A DNA stretch of 23,654 bases. Source: JBAWAP01 sp049589355 (lineage in GTDB: Bacteria; Chloroflexota; Anaerolineae; VGOG01). The stretch lies in the NCBI GenBank assembly GCA_049589355.1, contig JBAWAP010000152.1:1-23654 (forward strand), written 5' to 3'. Within the stretch, counting starts at the first letter, position 1, and the number at the start of each line of letters is the position of its first letter. Shown here one piece after another: positions 1 through 7,137 of this stretch. The position numbers were made by a program, and so were the translations under genes. The notes beneath the pieces were generated by a model. That model saw only the letters and a program-made list of their open reading frames with translations, was not told the origin of the DNA and made no database searches.

Positions 1-396
1 GATGAGGAGGCCACCCTACGCTTGCCAGAACATCGAGTGAAGTTCAGCGCTGACCAAGAGCGCCATGTGCAGGAGTTATTGGCCGCCTTTAGGAAGAGCC
101 CTTACACCCCACTCTCGGTAGCCGACAGCGAGGCAGTAGTGGGAATAGAGGTACTTAACGCCTTAATTCAGCAAAGAAAGTTGGTTCAGGTCAGTGAAGA
201 TGTCCTATTTTTGAGGGAAACCTATGAGGAAATGGTTAAGCGGGTCATCGAGCACATCAAAGAGAAGGGCACTATTACTGTGGCTCAGGTGCGTGACATG
301 TTCGCGGCCAGTCGTAAGTATGCGTTAGCATTAATGGAACACTTAGACGAGCGCAAGGTGACAAAACGGGTAGGGGACGAACGTGTCTTAAGATAG
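1..396 (+). CDS. selB: Selenocysteine-specific elongation factor SelB, C-terminal fragment
   Basis: The reading frame is open from base 1, so this is the 3' end of a longer gene; a TTG at 22 is not a real start. SelB is a GTPase that brings Sec-tRNA to the ribosome, and its C-terminal winged-helix domains bind the SECIS element of the mRNA. The visible ~130 residues cover the last winged helices. The ending, SRKYALALMEHLDERKVTKR followed by VGDERVLR, closely matches the conserved SelB C-terminus (typically SRKYALPLLEYFD...TRRVGD). The GTPase domain lies outside the window. It is not functionally part of the dcw cluster: a terminator at 541-576 separates them. Its presence suggests selenoprotein synthesis. 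Family call is confident; the length missing upstream cannot be seen. Confidence 0.88.
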   Translation, partial: DEEATLRLPEHRVKFSADQERHVQELLAAFRKSPYTPLSVADSEAVVGIEVLNALIQQRKLVQVSEDVLFLRETYEEMVKRVIEHIKEKGTITVAQVRDMFAASRKYALALMEHLDERKVTKRVGDERVLR

Positions 397-399
397 ATT

Positions 400-576
400 G
401 GCACTGCATGTTTTGGAGTTCTGATGTAGGGGTAGAAAGCCAATCGCATTGGCCATTCTGAGGCGTTGTGCCCCTTGGACGCCCAACGCGGTTGGGCTGC
501 TACCCCTCATATTGAAACTTCAGTGCATGTTCGAATCAACAAGCCTCCTTATGCTCAAGGTGAAGGAGGCTTTTTT
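400..576 (+). ncRNA. Candidate structured small RNA downstream of selB
   Basis: Between the selB stop and an intrinsic terminator, the sequence can fold into a nested structure. An outer stem pairs 401-406 (GCACTG) with 521-526 (CAGTGC). A long stem pairs 424-435 with 500-510 (8 bp plus 3 bp around one bulged T). Inside are hairpins 439-453 (GCCAAT/ATTGGC) and 481-497 (GCCCAAC/GTTGGGC). The segment 462-489 has competing pairings: GGCGT with ACGCC (479-483), or GCGTTG (463-468) with CAACGC (484-489), so alternative folds are possible. A TAAGAT hexamer at 389-394 would place a start near 401, but no good -35 is seen. The RNA could be a 6S-like regulator, another sRNA, or a structured selB 3' UTR. 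I cannot match it to a known family. Confidence 0.35.
541..576 (+). terminator. Rho-independent terminator after selB / candidate sRNA
   Basis: A perfect 10-bp stem (AAGCCTCCTT at 541-550 with AAGGAGGCTT at 563-572) and a 12-nt loop run directly into six T residues at 571-576. This is the clearest intrinsic terminator in the window. It ends the selB transcript, or the candidate small RNA, before the mraZ promoter. Confidence 0.85.
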
Positions 577-761
577 GCGTATTGGACCAATTGGAAACCC
601 TATAGAAGCGCCTAGAAACCTTAAAATTTTAAGCCTTTGATGAGTCCCTCAAGCAACTATATATAGTATGTAATGTACGCAAATAGCCCAATATATAGTA
701 TCGCTCAGTGAAACAGATTATAAGCTATCCTTGAATGAACCTTAAAATACTCAGAAGGGAC
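577..761. other. AT-rich intergenic stretch with short repeats, no gene seen
   Basis: No credible coding region is visible. The stretch holds a perfect 14-bp palindrome CTTAAAATTTTAAG (620-633), a direct repeat ATATATAGTAT (659-669 and 691-701, 32 bp apart), and a repeated AACCTTAAAAT word (near 617 and 738). These may be upstream regulatory sequence for the dcw promoter or simply AT-rich spacer; nothing here decides between these. Confidence 0.5.
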
Positions 762-790
762 TAGCCAAAAACTTTAAATTAGTGTATAAT
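762..790 (+). promoter_or_regulatory. Sigma70-type promoter of mraZ / dcw cluster
   Basis: A consensus -10 box TATAAT lies at 785-790. Seventeen bases upstream is TAGCCA (762-767), which matches TTGACA at four of six positions. The predicted start near 797 leaves a leader of about 70 nt before the mraZ GTG. The selB terminator is upstream, so this is probably the main entry point for transcription of the cluster. The -10 is strong; the -35 is weak. Confidence 0.72.
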
Positions 791-793
791 ATG

Positions 794-827
794 GTGGAGA
801 GAAGTGGAACATTGTGGGGTGATGTGG
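794..827 (+). promoter_or_regulatory. MraZ operator: four GTGG repeats at 10-bp period
   Basis: GTGG occurs at 794-797, 804-807, 814-817 and 824-827, with exactly six bases between copies, so each lies on the same DNA face. MraZ is known to bind tandem short repeats with 10-bp spacing (TGGGN repeats with 5-nt gaps in E. coli) near its own promoter. The array starts just after the -10 box and covers the predicted start site, a position that fits repression by its product. The spacing is seen directly; binding by MraZ is inferred. Confidence 0.75.
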
Positions 828-869
828 TTGAATAATGGTAATCTAGGCCACAAAGTAGGGAGCAAAACC

Positions 870-1298
870 GTGTTTTCGGGTGAATACGAGCATACAATTG
901 ATGGCAAGGGAAGGTTGATCATCCCTGCCAAGTTTCGCGCTGATTTAGCCGAGGGGTTGTTCATCACCAGGGGCTTGGATGGTTGCCTCTTCGTGCTTCC
1001 ACCCGATGCGTGGCAAGCATTATCCGAGAAGGTGACCAGCCTTCCCCTTTCTCAAGCCAGCGCTCGGTTATTCAGCCGCATGATATACTCAGGCATCGAA
1101 TGCAAGCTAGATAAACAAGGACGAATCCTATTACCATCCCCCTTGCGAGAGCACGCCGATATCGAAAGTGAGGTGGTTATTACTGGTGTCAATTCCCGTC
1201 TGGAGATCTGGAGCAAAAAACGCTGGCAAGAACAGACTACCAGAATGGAGGAAGAGAGCGGCTTTATGGCCGAGCAACTAGCCAGCATGGGAATTTAG
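870..1298 (+). CDS. mraZ: Transcriptional regulator MraZ
   Basis: MraZ is the DNA-binding first gene product of dcw clusters and controls its own operon. The 142-residue protein has the two tandem SpoVT/AbrB-like halves of the family, each with a D-x-x-x-R motif: DGKGR near residues 11-15 and DKQGR in the second half. I chose GTG 870 because the product then begins MFSGEYEHTIDGKGR, as in the family, and because AGGGAG (857-862) lies 7 nt upstream. An in-frame GTG at 804 would add 22 unconserved residues and fall inside the operator array. rsmH follows after 30 bp. Length is normal for the family (about 143 aa). Confidence 0.93.
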   Translation: MFSGEYEHTIDGKGRLIIPAKFRADLAEGLFITRGLDGCLFVLPPDAWQALSEKVTSLPLSQASARLFSRMIYSGIECKLDKQGRILLPSPLREHADIESEVVITGVNSRLEIWSKKRWQEQTTRMEEESGFMAEQLASMGI

Positions 1299-1328
1299 AG
1301 CCGCAAGGCAGCATTTCGTCGTTAGACA

Positions 1329-2300
1329 ATGGGTGATAAGCTGAGCCATACTCCCGTCCTTTACCAAGAGGTCCTGGCCGGGCTTCGAATAAAGCCCGGT
1401 GGACATTACATAGACGCCACAGTGGGAGGCGGGGGACATGCCCGTGGTATCCTTATGGCCTCCGCACCTGATGGTGAACTCTTGGGCATTGACGCTGACC
1501 CCACGGCCGTAGCTTTAGCTCGCGAGCAATTGGCTGAGTTCGGGAAAAGGGTGATTCTGGTCCAAGGTAATTTTGCTGGCCTAGAGGGAATTGCCTTGAG
1601 ACATGGCCTTTGCTCCGTGGATGGCATCTTGCTTGATTTGGGGTTTTCATCTCTGCAGTTGGAGGCTGCAGGACGGGGTTTTTCCTTTCAATTGGACGGC
1701 CCACTGGACATGCGCTTCGACCCTTCAACACCCCTTCGACAGGCCTCAGGACAAGGCTCAGGACACCGTCCCAGCCAGACAACGACGGCGGCCGACCTGG
1801 TCAACACATTGTCCGTGAAGGAACTGGCTGGCATCTTGTCTCGATATGGCGAGGAACCTCAAGCGCGGCGTATCGCTCGGGCTATCGTGGCTGAGCGCCC
1901 TATCAATACCACGGGGGAACTGGCCGCCTTGGTGGAGAGAACAGTGGGCCGCCACAGGAGAATCCATCCAGCCACCCGGACCTTCCAGGCTCTGCGCATA
2001 GCTGTTAATGATGAGCTCGAATGCCTCGCCGAAGCCCTGCCCCAAGCGCTGAGGCTCTTGGCGCCCGGAGGGCGCTTGGTTATCACATCCTTCCACTCTC
2101 TAGAGGATCGCCTTATTAAGGAATTCTTCCGCAATCAGGCACGGGATTGCCTGTGTCCGCCGGAAGCGCCCATTTGCACCTGTGGTCATCGAGCTGCCTT
2201 AGGAATAGTGACCAAGAAGCCTATCAGGCCCTCGGCTGAGGAGGTGACTGCCAATCCTCGCAGCCGTAGCGCCAAGTTGCGGATCGCGTATCGCTTATAG
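1329..2300 (+). CDS. rsmH: 16S rRNA (cytosine(1402)-N(4))-methyltransferase RsmH (MraW)
   Basis: This SAM-dependent enzyme methylates N4 of C1402 in 16S rRNA and is the usual second dcw gene. The 323-residue product starts with the family's HTPVLYQEVL, then shows the SAM-binding DATVGGGGHARGIL and GIDADPTA motifs. Further conserved stretches are LLDLGFSS, GPLDMRFDPS, and the C-terminal CLCPP..CTCG cysteines followed by NPRSRSAKLR. ATG 1329 has no good Shine-Dalgarno sequence but gives the normal N-terminus. After DPS, where relatives run straight into a TAADLVN-like segment, about 16 extra residues (TPLRQASGQGSGHRPS) are encoded by a repeat-like sequence at 1721-1775. Confidence 0.95.
   Translation: MGDKLSHTPVLYQEVLAGLRIKPGGHYIDATVGGGGHARGILMASAPDGELLGIDADPTAVALAREQLAEFGKRVILVQGNFAGLEGIALRHGLCSVDGILLDLGFSSLQLEAAGRGFSFQLDGPLDMRFDPSTPLRQASGQGSGHRPSQTTTAADLVNTLSVKELAGILSRYGEEPQARRIARAIVAERPINTTGELAALVERTVGRHRRIHPATRTFQALRIAVNDELECLAEALPQALRLLAPGGRLVITSFHSLEDRLIKEFFRNQARDCLCPPEAPICTCGHRAALGIVTKKPIRPSAEEVTANPRSRSAKLRIAYRL
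1721..1775 (+). repeat. In-frame repeat-derived insert in rsmH
   Basis: The core contains CCCTTCGACAGGCCTCAGG followed by ACAAGGCTCAGGACA, a variant of the TTCGACAAGCTCAGG-type repeat seen scattered in many bacterial genomes. It sits exactly where RsmH gains extra residues between the conserved DPS and TAADL motifs, and its length keeps the frame. It is low in conserved chemistry and probably lies in a surface loop. Recognition of the repeat family is from memory, not from a search. Confidence 0.6.
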
Positions 2301-2319
2301 CATAAGAAGGAGGTCGTTC

Positions 2320-2808
2320 GTGGCCAGCAGTCAAATGCGCTCTTTGCCACATCGCCTAGAGAGGGGGGCTTGGCGGCTTGAAGCCAAGACAACAGCCTGG
2401 ATTCTCTTGGTCCTAACCCTGCTGGGCTTGCTCGGTTGGCTGTGCTTGACTCAAGCCAGCCAGGTATCCATGGCAAGGTACCATCTCTGGGAAAAAGAGA
2501 CAGAGAAAGCTCGCCTTCAGCGGCAGAACGCCGAGTTACTGGCTGAAATCGCGGAAATGCTCAGCGTCTCTTGCCTCGAGGCTAAGGCACGGGACTCAGG
2601 CTACACCCTCGCTGAGGGGCTTCGGTATCTGTGTGTACTTGATTACCCTGCCGACAGTGCATCGAGAGGAGGATTGGCTGCAGTGGCCAGGCCAGTTGAA
2701 GGCACTGTTGTTTCCTTGGAAGAACACGAGGACAAGTCTCTCGGTGTGACACGGTGGTGGGAAGAGGTGATTTCTCAATTCGTAGCTTGGGCCGGAGCGC
2801 AACCCTGA
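2320..2808 (+). CDS. ftsL: FtsL-like divisome protein (bitopic, coiled coil)
   Basis: The 162-residue protein has a basic cytoplasmic N-terminus, one membrane segment at about residues 25-44 (WILLVLTLLGLLGWLCL) and then a charged heptad-like helix at about 50-80, the layout of FtsL/DivIC proteins that form a complex with FtsQ/DivIB. Its position between rsmH and ftsI is the classical ftsL position. FtsL sequences diverge strongly, so the call rests on topology and place more than on sequence. GTG 2320 has an excellent ribosome-binding site, AGAAGGAGG, six bases upstream. The stop overlaps a possible ATG of ftsI at 2808. The C-terminal ~60 residues after the coiled coil are longer than in typical FtsL and have no recognised motif. 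Confidence 0.72.
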   Translation: MASSQMRSLPHRLERGAWRLEAKTTAWILLVLTLLGLLGWLCLTQASQVSMARYHLWEKETEKARLQRQNAELLAEIAEMLSVSCLEAKARDSGYTLAEGLRYLCVLDYPADSASRGGLAAVARPVEGTVVSLEEHEDKSLGVTRWWEEVISQFVAWAGAQP

Positions 2809-2870
2809 TGATAATAAGAGGAAAGATAGCTCCTCAGAGCAACGAAAGCAGTGGATCGAAGGAAAAAGCC

Positions 2871-4553
2871 ATGCGACGGCTCGCTTTTCTGGTCGCTATC
2901 CTCATCGGACTTGCCCTGGTCATCGTGGTTCAGCTTTTTCGCTTGCAGGTCTTTCAAAGAGTTGCTGGTGACGTCCCGGTACCCCCTCCTCCAAACTACC
3001 AACCCAAAGTCGCTTCCCATCGGGGGTTGATCGTTGATTGCCATGGCTACTTCCTGGCTCTCAATACCTTTGAGTATGACGTATCCACTGCGCCAAACTT
3101 GATAATAGAAGATCCACAGTATGTGGCAGACCATCTATGGCCGCTCCTGGATTTGTCGCCTGACGAGCTCTTGTCGCTCCTGACTCAGAAAGAGCCTTAC
3201 GTTCTCCTGAAACAACGCATATCGAAAGAAGTAGCCGAAGCCATTACCTCATTGGAATTAGAGGGCATCTACTTGGAGCCAAAGCTCCGACGAGAGTATC
3301 CGGAGGCGGAGTTAGCTGCTCACCTTCTGGGCTTTGTTAACTATGACTGTGATGGCGCCTATGGCCTGGAGGGATACTATGACCTTCTTTTGAAAGGCAC
3401 CCGCACTATATCTGAGGGGATGGTGTATCATACGAACGAAGCTCTACCTATCGTTTTTAACAAACTGGCCCTGCCGCCAGACGGCCCCCATCTGATCCTG
3501 ACTCTCGACAGGAATATCCAGTATATGGTGGAGCGAGAGTTGGCGGAGGCAGTACGCAAGTATGACGCGGACGGTGGTACCGTCATCGTCATGGATCCAA
3601 AGACGGGAGCTATCCTGGCTATGGCCAGCTATCCCTCCTATGATCCCAACCGCTTCTACGAAGTGCCATTGGAGCTATACAATAACCCTGCTGTGAGTGA
3701 GCAATACGAGCCCGGATCCGTCTTCAAGATCATCACCATGGCCGCGGGCCTCGATGCAGGAGTCATCACCATTGAGAGCACCTTCTACGATAGCGGCACG
3801 ATGGAAGTGGGAGAGTGCCTTATCCAGAACCCCGGCCAGCGTGCCCATGGTCTGGTTAGTATGACAGACATCCTGGCTTACTCTCTAAACGTAGGGGTTG
3901 CCTACGTCAGCACCTCCATGGGTGAGGAAACGTTCTATGCTTACCTGAGGCGCTTTGGCTTCGGATGCGAGACTGGTATAGACTTGTACGGTGAGATAGC
4001 AGGGTCCCTTAAGACGCCAGGTAGCAGTAAATGGTCTAGGTCCGATCTGGGTACTAACTCCTTTGGGCAGGGGATAGCTGTGACTCCTCTGCAGATGATC
4101 GCTGCAGTGGCAGCGGTAGCCAACCACGGTTTCCTGATGAAGCCCTATGTAGTAGAGCGGATCTTTGATGACCAAGGCGTGGTTGTTACCCAACCCATCG
4201 TCGTACGGCAGGTCATTTCCACCCAGACGGCTGAGCAACTGACGGATATGCTGGTGGAAGCCGTGGAGCGAGGGGCGGAGTCAGCCACTGTGGCAGGTTA
4301 CGACATTGCTGGAAAGACGGGAACGGCTCAGATACCCGTTGGCGACCACTATGACACAGAGTTGACCATTGCCTCATTTGTAGGCTACGCTCCGGCCGAC
4401 GATCCCCAGTTCATCGCCTTGGTCAAAATAGATAAGCCAAGAGTGGCCTCGGAAGGCACACATGTAGCCGCCCCCGTTTTTAAGGCCATCGCCGAGCGCT
4501 TGTTTGTCCTACTGGATGTCCCGCCCGACAGCATAAGATTAGCTAGCAGGTGA
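2871..4553 (+). CDS. ftsI: Septal peptidoglycan transpeptidase FtsI / penicillin-binding protein 2
   Basis: A class B penicillin-binding protein that crosslinks septal peptidoglycan together with FtsW. Numbered from ATG 2871, it has a membrane anchor at residues 4-24, a proline-rich patch, the RGLIVD dimerisation-domain motif near 51, and a transpeptidase domain with S283-V-F-K286 (catalytic serine), S338-L-N340 and K482-T-G484. No PASTA domain is seen. Two starts are possible: ATG 2871, with AAGGA seven bases upstream and a compact N-terminus as in relatives, or ATG 2808, which overlaps the ftsL stop (TGATGA) and adds 21 residues. I prefer 2871, but coupled translation from 2808 is plausible. 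A GTG at 2754 is unlikely. murF begins three bases after the stop. Confidence 0.93.
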   Translation: MRRLAFLVAILIGLALVIVVQLFRLQVFQRVAGDVPVPPPPNYQPKVASHRGLIVDCHGYFLALNTFEYDVSTAPNLIIEDPQYVADHLWPLLDLSPDELLSLLTQKEPYVLLKQRISKEVAEAITSLELEGIYLEPKLRREYPEAELAAHLLGFVNYDCDGAYGLEGYYDLLLKGTRTISEGMVYHTNEALPIVFNKLALPPDGPHLILTLDRNIQYMVERELAEAVRKYDADGGTVIVMDPKTGAILAMASYPSYDPNRFYEVPLELYNNPAVSEQYEPGSVFKIITMAAGLDAGVITIESTFYDSGTMEVGECLIQNPGQRAHGLVSMTDILAYSLNVGVAYVSTSMGEETFYAYLRRFGFGCETGIDLYGEIAGSLKTPGSSKWSRSDLGTNSFGQGIAVTPLQMIAAVAAVANHGFLMKPYVVERIFDDQGVVVTQPIVVRQVISTQTAEQLTDMLVEAVERGAESATVAGYDIAGKTGTAQIPVGDHYDTELTIASFVGYAPADDPQFIALVKIDKPRVASEGTHVAAPVFKAIAERLFVLLDVPPDSIRLASR

Positions 4554-4556
4554 TCC

Positions 4557-5990
4557 ATGCTTACCCTTGCCGATTTGACGGAGGGCCTCACTGGCCAGAG
4601 GCCACCTGACCTGGAACAGAAGCTGACCGATGTGATCATAGACTCGCGACAAGCGTGCCCCGGCAGCCTGTTCGTGGCCTTGAAGGGCGAGTGTGAAGAT
4701 GGGCATGACTTCATCGCCGACGCCTTCGAGCGCGGGGCGATAGCGGTTATCATGGAAAGAGAATTGGATATTGGATATTGGATATTAGATATCAGACAGA
4801 CACCATTCCAATCTCCAATCTCCAATATCCAATATCCAGCCTGCTTCATCGTCGAGGACAGCTTGAAGGCCCTGCAGCAAGTGGCTGCTTACTGGCGTGG
4901 CAAGCACACTCCCCGTGTGGTGGGTGTCACCGGCAGCTTAGGCAAGACCACCACCAAGGAGATGATCTATGGCGTCGTTAGCCAGCGCTTTCGTACCCTG
5001 AAGAGCGAGGGCAACTATAACAGTGAGACTGGCCTGCCCCTAACGCTTTTGAAGCTCGAGCCAAGCCACCAGCGGGTCGTCCTGGAGATGGGCATGTACG
5101 ACCTGGGTGAGATCGCGGAGTTGGCAGCTATCGCCCGTCCCCACATAGGCGTGATCACCAATGTGGGCCCTTCCCACCTGGAGCGGCTGGGCACTATCGA
5201 ACGCATTGCCCAGGCCAAGACAGAGCTAGTAGAGGCCCTGCCTGACGACGGCGTGGCCATCCTCAACGGCGACGATCCATGGGTGCGCCGGATGGCAGCC
5301 AGAACCAAGGCCGAGGTATTCTATTACGGCCTGGACCAGACCTGTGACCTGTGGGCCAACCACATCGAGAGTCAGGGCCTGGAAGGTATCCGTATCCGTT
5401 TCCATCATGGCCCTGAGACGATCCATGCAAAGGTGCCGATGCTGGGGCGGCATAGCGTGCATACGGCTCTGGCCGCTGCTGCCGTGGGTTTGGTCGAAGG
5501 ACAATCGTGGGAGGAGATCATAGATGGATTGCGAGGAGCGGCTCAACTGCGCCTGGTGGTGGTGCCCGGTCTGCGAGGCTCGGCTATCCTGGACGATACC
5601 TACAATGCCAGCCCTGCCTCCACCATCGCTGCCCTCAACCTGGTTGAGGAACTGGATGGACGGAAGATCGCCGTGCTGGGTGACATGTTGGAGCTGGGGG
5701 CCTACGAGGAAGAAGGACATCGAAAAGTGGGGCGCCGGGCCATGGACGTGGTGGCTGTACTCATCACCGTGGGAGAACGTGGACGACTCATCGCTGAGGA
5801 GGCTCTGGCCTGGGGCATGGAGGAAGAGAAGGTTTTCATAGAAGCGGACAACGAGAGGGCCATCACTTGCCTGCGGGAAATAATTGCTCCAGGCGACATC
5901 ATCCTGATAAAAGGCTCTCGGGGCATGAAGATGGAAGAAATCGTCAATGAATTAACAATGACCAATGAACCAATGACCAATGGGCACTGA
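4557..5990 (+). CDS. murF: UDP-N-acetylmuramoyl-tripeptide--D-alanyl-D-alanine ligase MurF
   Basis: This ATP-dependent cytoplasmic ligase adds D-Ala-D-Ala to the UDP-MurNAc-tripeptide. The N-terminal domain shows IIDSRQACPGSLFVALKGE, the central domain the P-loop TGSLGKTTTKE (G129-K130-T131) and NVGPSHLERLG, and the C-terminal domain LDDTYNASPAST and VLGDMLELG. At about residues 69-94, between the conserved AIAVIMER and CFIVEDS, an extra segment is encoded by a palindromic repeat (4761-4839). The last residues (MTNEPMTNGH) come from a second repeat (5954-6025) that runs past the stop. ATG 4557 follows ftsI by 3 bp. murE, which normally precedes murF, is not here. Length 477 aa is slightly above the family norm, as expected from the insert. 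Confidence 0.95.
   Translation: MLTLADLTEGLTGQRPPDLEQKLTDVIIDSRQACPGSLFVALKGECEDGHDFIADAFERGAIAVIMERELDIGYWILDIRQTPFQSPISNIQYPACFIVEDSLKALQQVAAYWRGKHTPRVVGVTGSLGKTTTKEMIYGVVSQRFRTLKSEGNYNSETGLPLTLLKLEPSHQRVVLEMGMYDLGEIAELAAIARPHIGVITNVGPSHLERLGTIERIAQAKTELVEALPDDGVAILNGDDPWVRRMAARTKAEVFYYGLDQTCDLWANHIESQGLEGIRIRFHHGPETIHAKVPMLGRHSVHTALAAAAVGLVEGQSWEEIIDGLRGAAQLRLVVVPGLRGSAILDDTYNASPASTIAALNLVEELDGRKIAVLGDMLELGAYEEEGHRKVGRRAMDVVAVLITVGERGRLIAEEALAWGMEEEKVFIEADNERAITCLREIIAPGDIILIKGSRGMKMEEIVNELTMTNEPMTNGH
4761..4839 (+). repeat. In-frame hairpin repeat inside murF (GGATATT words)
   Basis: The left arm (about 4763-4787) repeats ATTGGATATTGGATATTGG, and the right arm (4805-4838) is its near complement, with CCAATCTCCAATCTCC and then AATATCCAATATCCAG. 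Together they can form a long hairpin around a short loop at about 4790-4804. The element is read through in frame, giving YWILDI...SPISNIQYP. The surrounding MurF sequence is conserved on both sides, so the segment looks inserted. Confidence 0.8.
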
Positions 5991-6025
5991 GCCATTGGGG
6001 TTTGGTCATTGGGATTTGGGATTTG
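5954..6025 (+). repeat. CCAATGA-word palindrome spanning the murF stop and mraY leader
   Basis: The left arm (about 5957-5983) carries AATGACCAATGAACC and a further ACCAATGGG. The right arm (about 5992-6021) carries CCATTGGGGTTTGGTCATTGGG-like sequence in inverse sense, followed by GATTTGGGATTTG. The murF stop (5988-5990) lies in the short loop between the arms, so the element supplies the MurF C-terminus and most of the 39-bp murF-mraY spacer. A hairpin here could affect translation of mraY, whose ATG lies just after it. Confidence 0.7.
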
Positions 6026-6029
6026 ATAA

Positions 6030-7100
6030 ATGGCTTATGCATTAGCTCTGGGCACCTTTTCTTTCTTTTTTGCCGTTATCTGGGGTAAGCCGCTGATCGT
6101 CTACCTGCGGCACCATAGCATCGGCAAACAGATTCGGTTCAACGGCCCCAGTTCCCACCAGACGAAAACTGGTACTCCGACCATGGGGGGGCTGATGATT
6201 CTGGTGCCTGTCTTTGTCATTACCCTAGTTGCGGGTTTCACTCAACTAGTGGCCAGCACTTCCTTCGGTCAGGCGTTGCTGGATAGGGTGGGCGTGGCGC
6301 GGGTCTTTTTCTTCGGTCGTTCCATTTTGGTGCCGCTGGGGGTTATGCTCGGTTTTGGGTTGATGGGAGGTCTCGACGATTGGGCTGGAGCGCGCGGCTA
6401 CCGCAATGGCGAGGGGCTGCTGGGCCGTTGGAAGTTTGTCATCCAGTTAGTGCTGGCCACGATCGCGGCCCTCGTCCTCCACTTCGGCCCTCCTGACCTG
6501 CATAGCGTAGCCCTCCCTGGCGTGCCAGAGAAAATAGACATCGGGCTTTGGTGGTTGCCCATCGCCGTATTCTTCATCGTCGGTTACTCCAACGCCGTCA
6601 ATTTGACCGATGGGTTGGATGGCCTGGCTGGTTCCATCGCTGCCATCTGCTTCCTCTGTTATGGCATCATTGCCTTCCTACAGGATCAGGGCTGGTTGTT
6701 GGCTTTCTGCTTCACTATGGTCGGGGCCACCCTAGCCTTCCTGTGGTACAACGCTTATCCCGCCGATTTATTCATGGGCGACGTGGGGTCGTCGGCATTA
6801 GGAGCGACCTTGGCAGTGGTGGCTTTGATGACCGGGCAGTGGCTACTCTTGCCCATCATTGGCGGCGTCTTCGTAGCCGAGACGCTGTCGGTCATACTGC
6901 AGGTGGCCTATTTCAAATTCACCAGGATCAGGTACGGTCGAGGCCAGCGCATATTCAAGATGACCCCCTTGCACCACCACTTTGAGCTCTTGGGCTGGTC
7001 CGAGACGCAGGTAACGCAGAGGCTCTGGTTAGTGGCCATCCTGGCAGCCATGCTGGGCGTAGCCCTGGCGTTGTGGGGCAACCCGCCACCGGCGATGTAG
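6030..7100 (+). CDS. mraY: Phospho-N-acetylmuramoyl-pentapeptide-transferase MraY
   Basis: This integral membrane enzyme transfers phospho-MurNAc-pentapeptide to undecaprenyl phosphate, making lipid I. The 356-residue protein has about ten hydrophobic segments and the family motifs in order: SHQTKTGTPTMGG, the aspartate pair in GGLDDWAGA, NAVNLTDGLDGLAG, NAYPADLFMGDVGS, and PLHHHFELLGW near the C-terminus. ATG 6030 gives the normal N-terminus; its ribosome-binding site is weak (GGGA-type) because the leader is made of repeat sequence. The length is typical. The stop is 11 bp before the chosen murD start. Confidence 0.96.
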   Translation: MAYALALGTFSFFFAVIWGKPLIVYLRHHSIGKQIRFNGPSSHQTKTGTPTMGGLMILVPVFVITLVAGFTQLVASTSFGQALLDRVGVARVFFFGRSILVPLGVMLGFGLMGGLDDWAGARGYRNGEGLLGRWKFVIQLVLATIAALVLHFGPPDLHSVALPGVPEKIDIGLWWLPIAVFFIVGYSNAVNLTDGLDGLAGSIAAICFLCYGIIAFLQDQGWLLAFCFTMVGATLAFLWYNAYPADLFMGDVGSSALGATLAVVALMTGQWLLLPIIGGVFVAETLSVILQVAYFKFTRIRYGRGQRIFKMTPLHHHFELLGWSETQVTQRLWLVAILAAMLGVALALWGNPPPAM

Positions 7101-7102
7101 TC

Positions 7103-7137
7103 AAGGGAGCAATGGAGCAAGGGAGCAAGGGAGCAAA
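7103..7137 (+). repeat. GGGAGCA tandem words at the mraY-murD junction
   Basis: The word (G)GGAGCAA is repeated about four times, beginning right after the mraY stop and overlapping the likely murD start codon (ATG 7112 lies within a copy reading GAGCAATGGAGCAA). The same word array occurs inside murC at 12757-12799. The array also supplies purine-rich, Shine-Dalgarno-like sequence. Confidence 0.7.

Noticed and set aside
400..545. tRNA-Sec gene next to selB (GTTCGAATC at about 529-537 looks like a T-loop)
   Set aside because: The bases around it cannot form a 5-bp T-stem, no UCA anticodon arm is in place, and the acceptor-like stem 424-510 is not joined to it in tRNA order.
449..640. 63-codon + strand frame
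   Set aside because: It crosses the folded RNA region and the intrinsic terminator, has no ribosome-binding site, and has no recognisable protein features.
1052..1288. Minus-strand frames opposite mraZ, rsmH, murF, murD and ddl
   Set aside because: All lie fully within well-supported + strand genes, lack ribosome-binding sites and have composition typical of antisense shadows.
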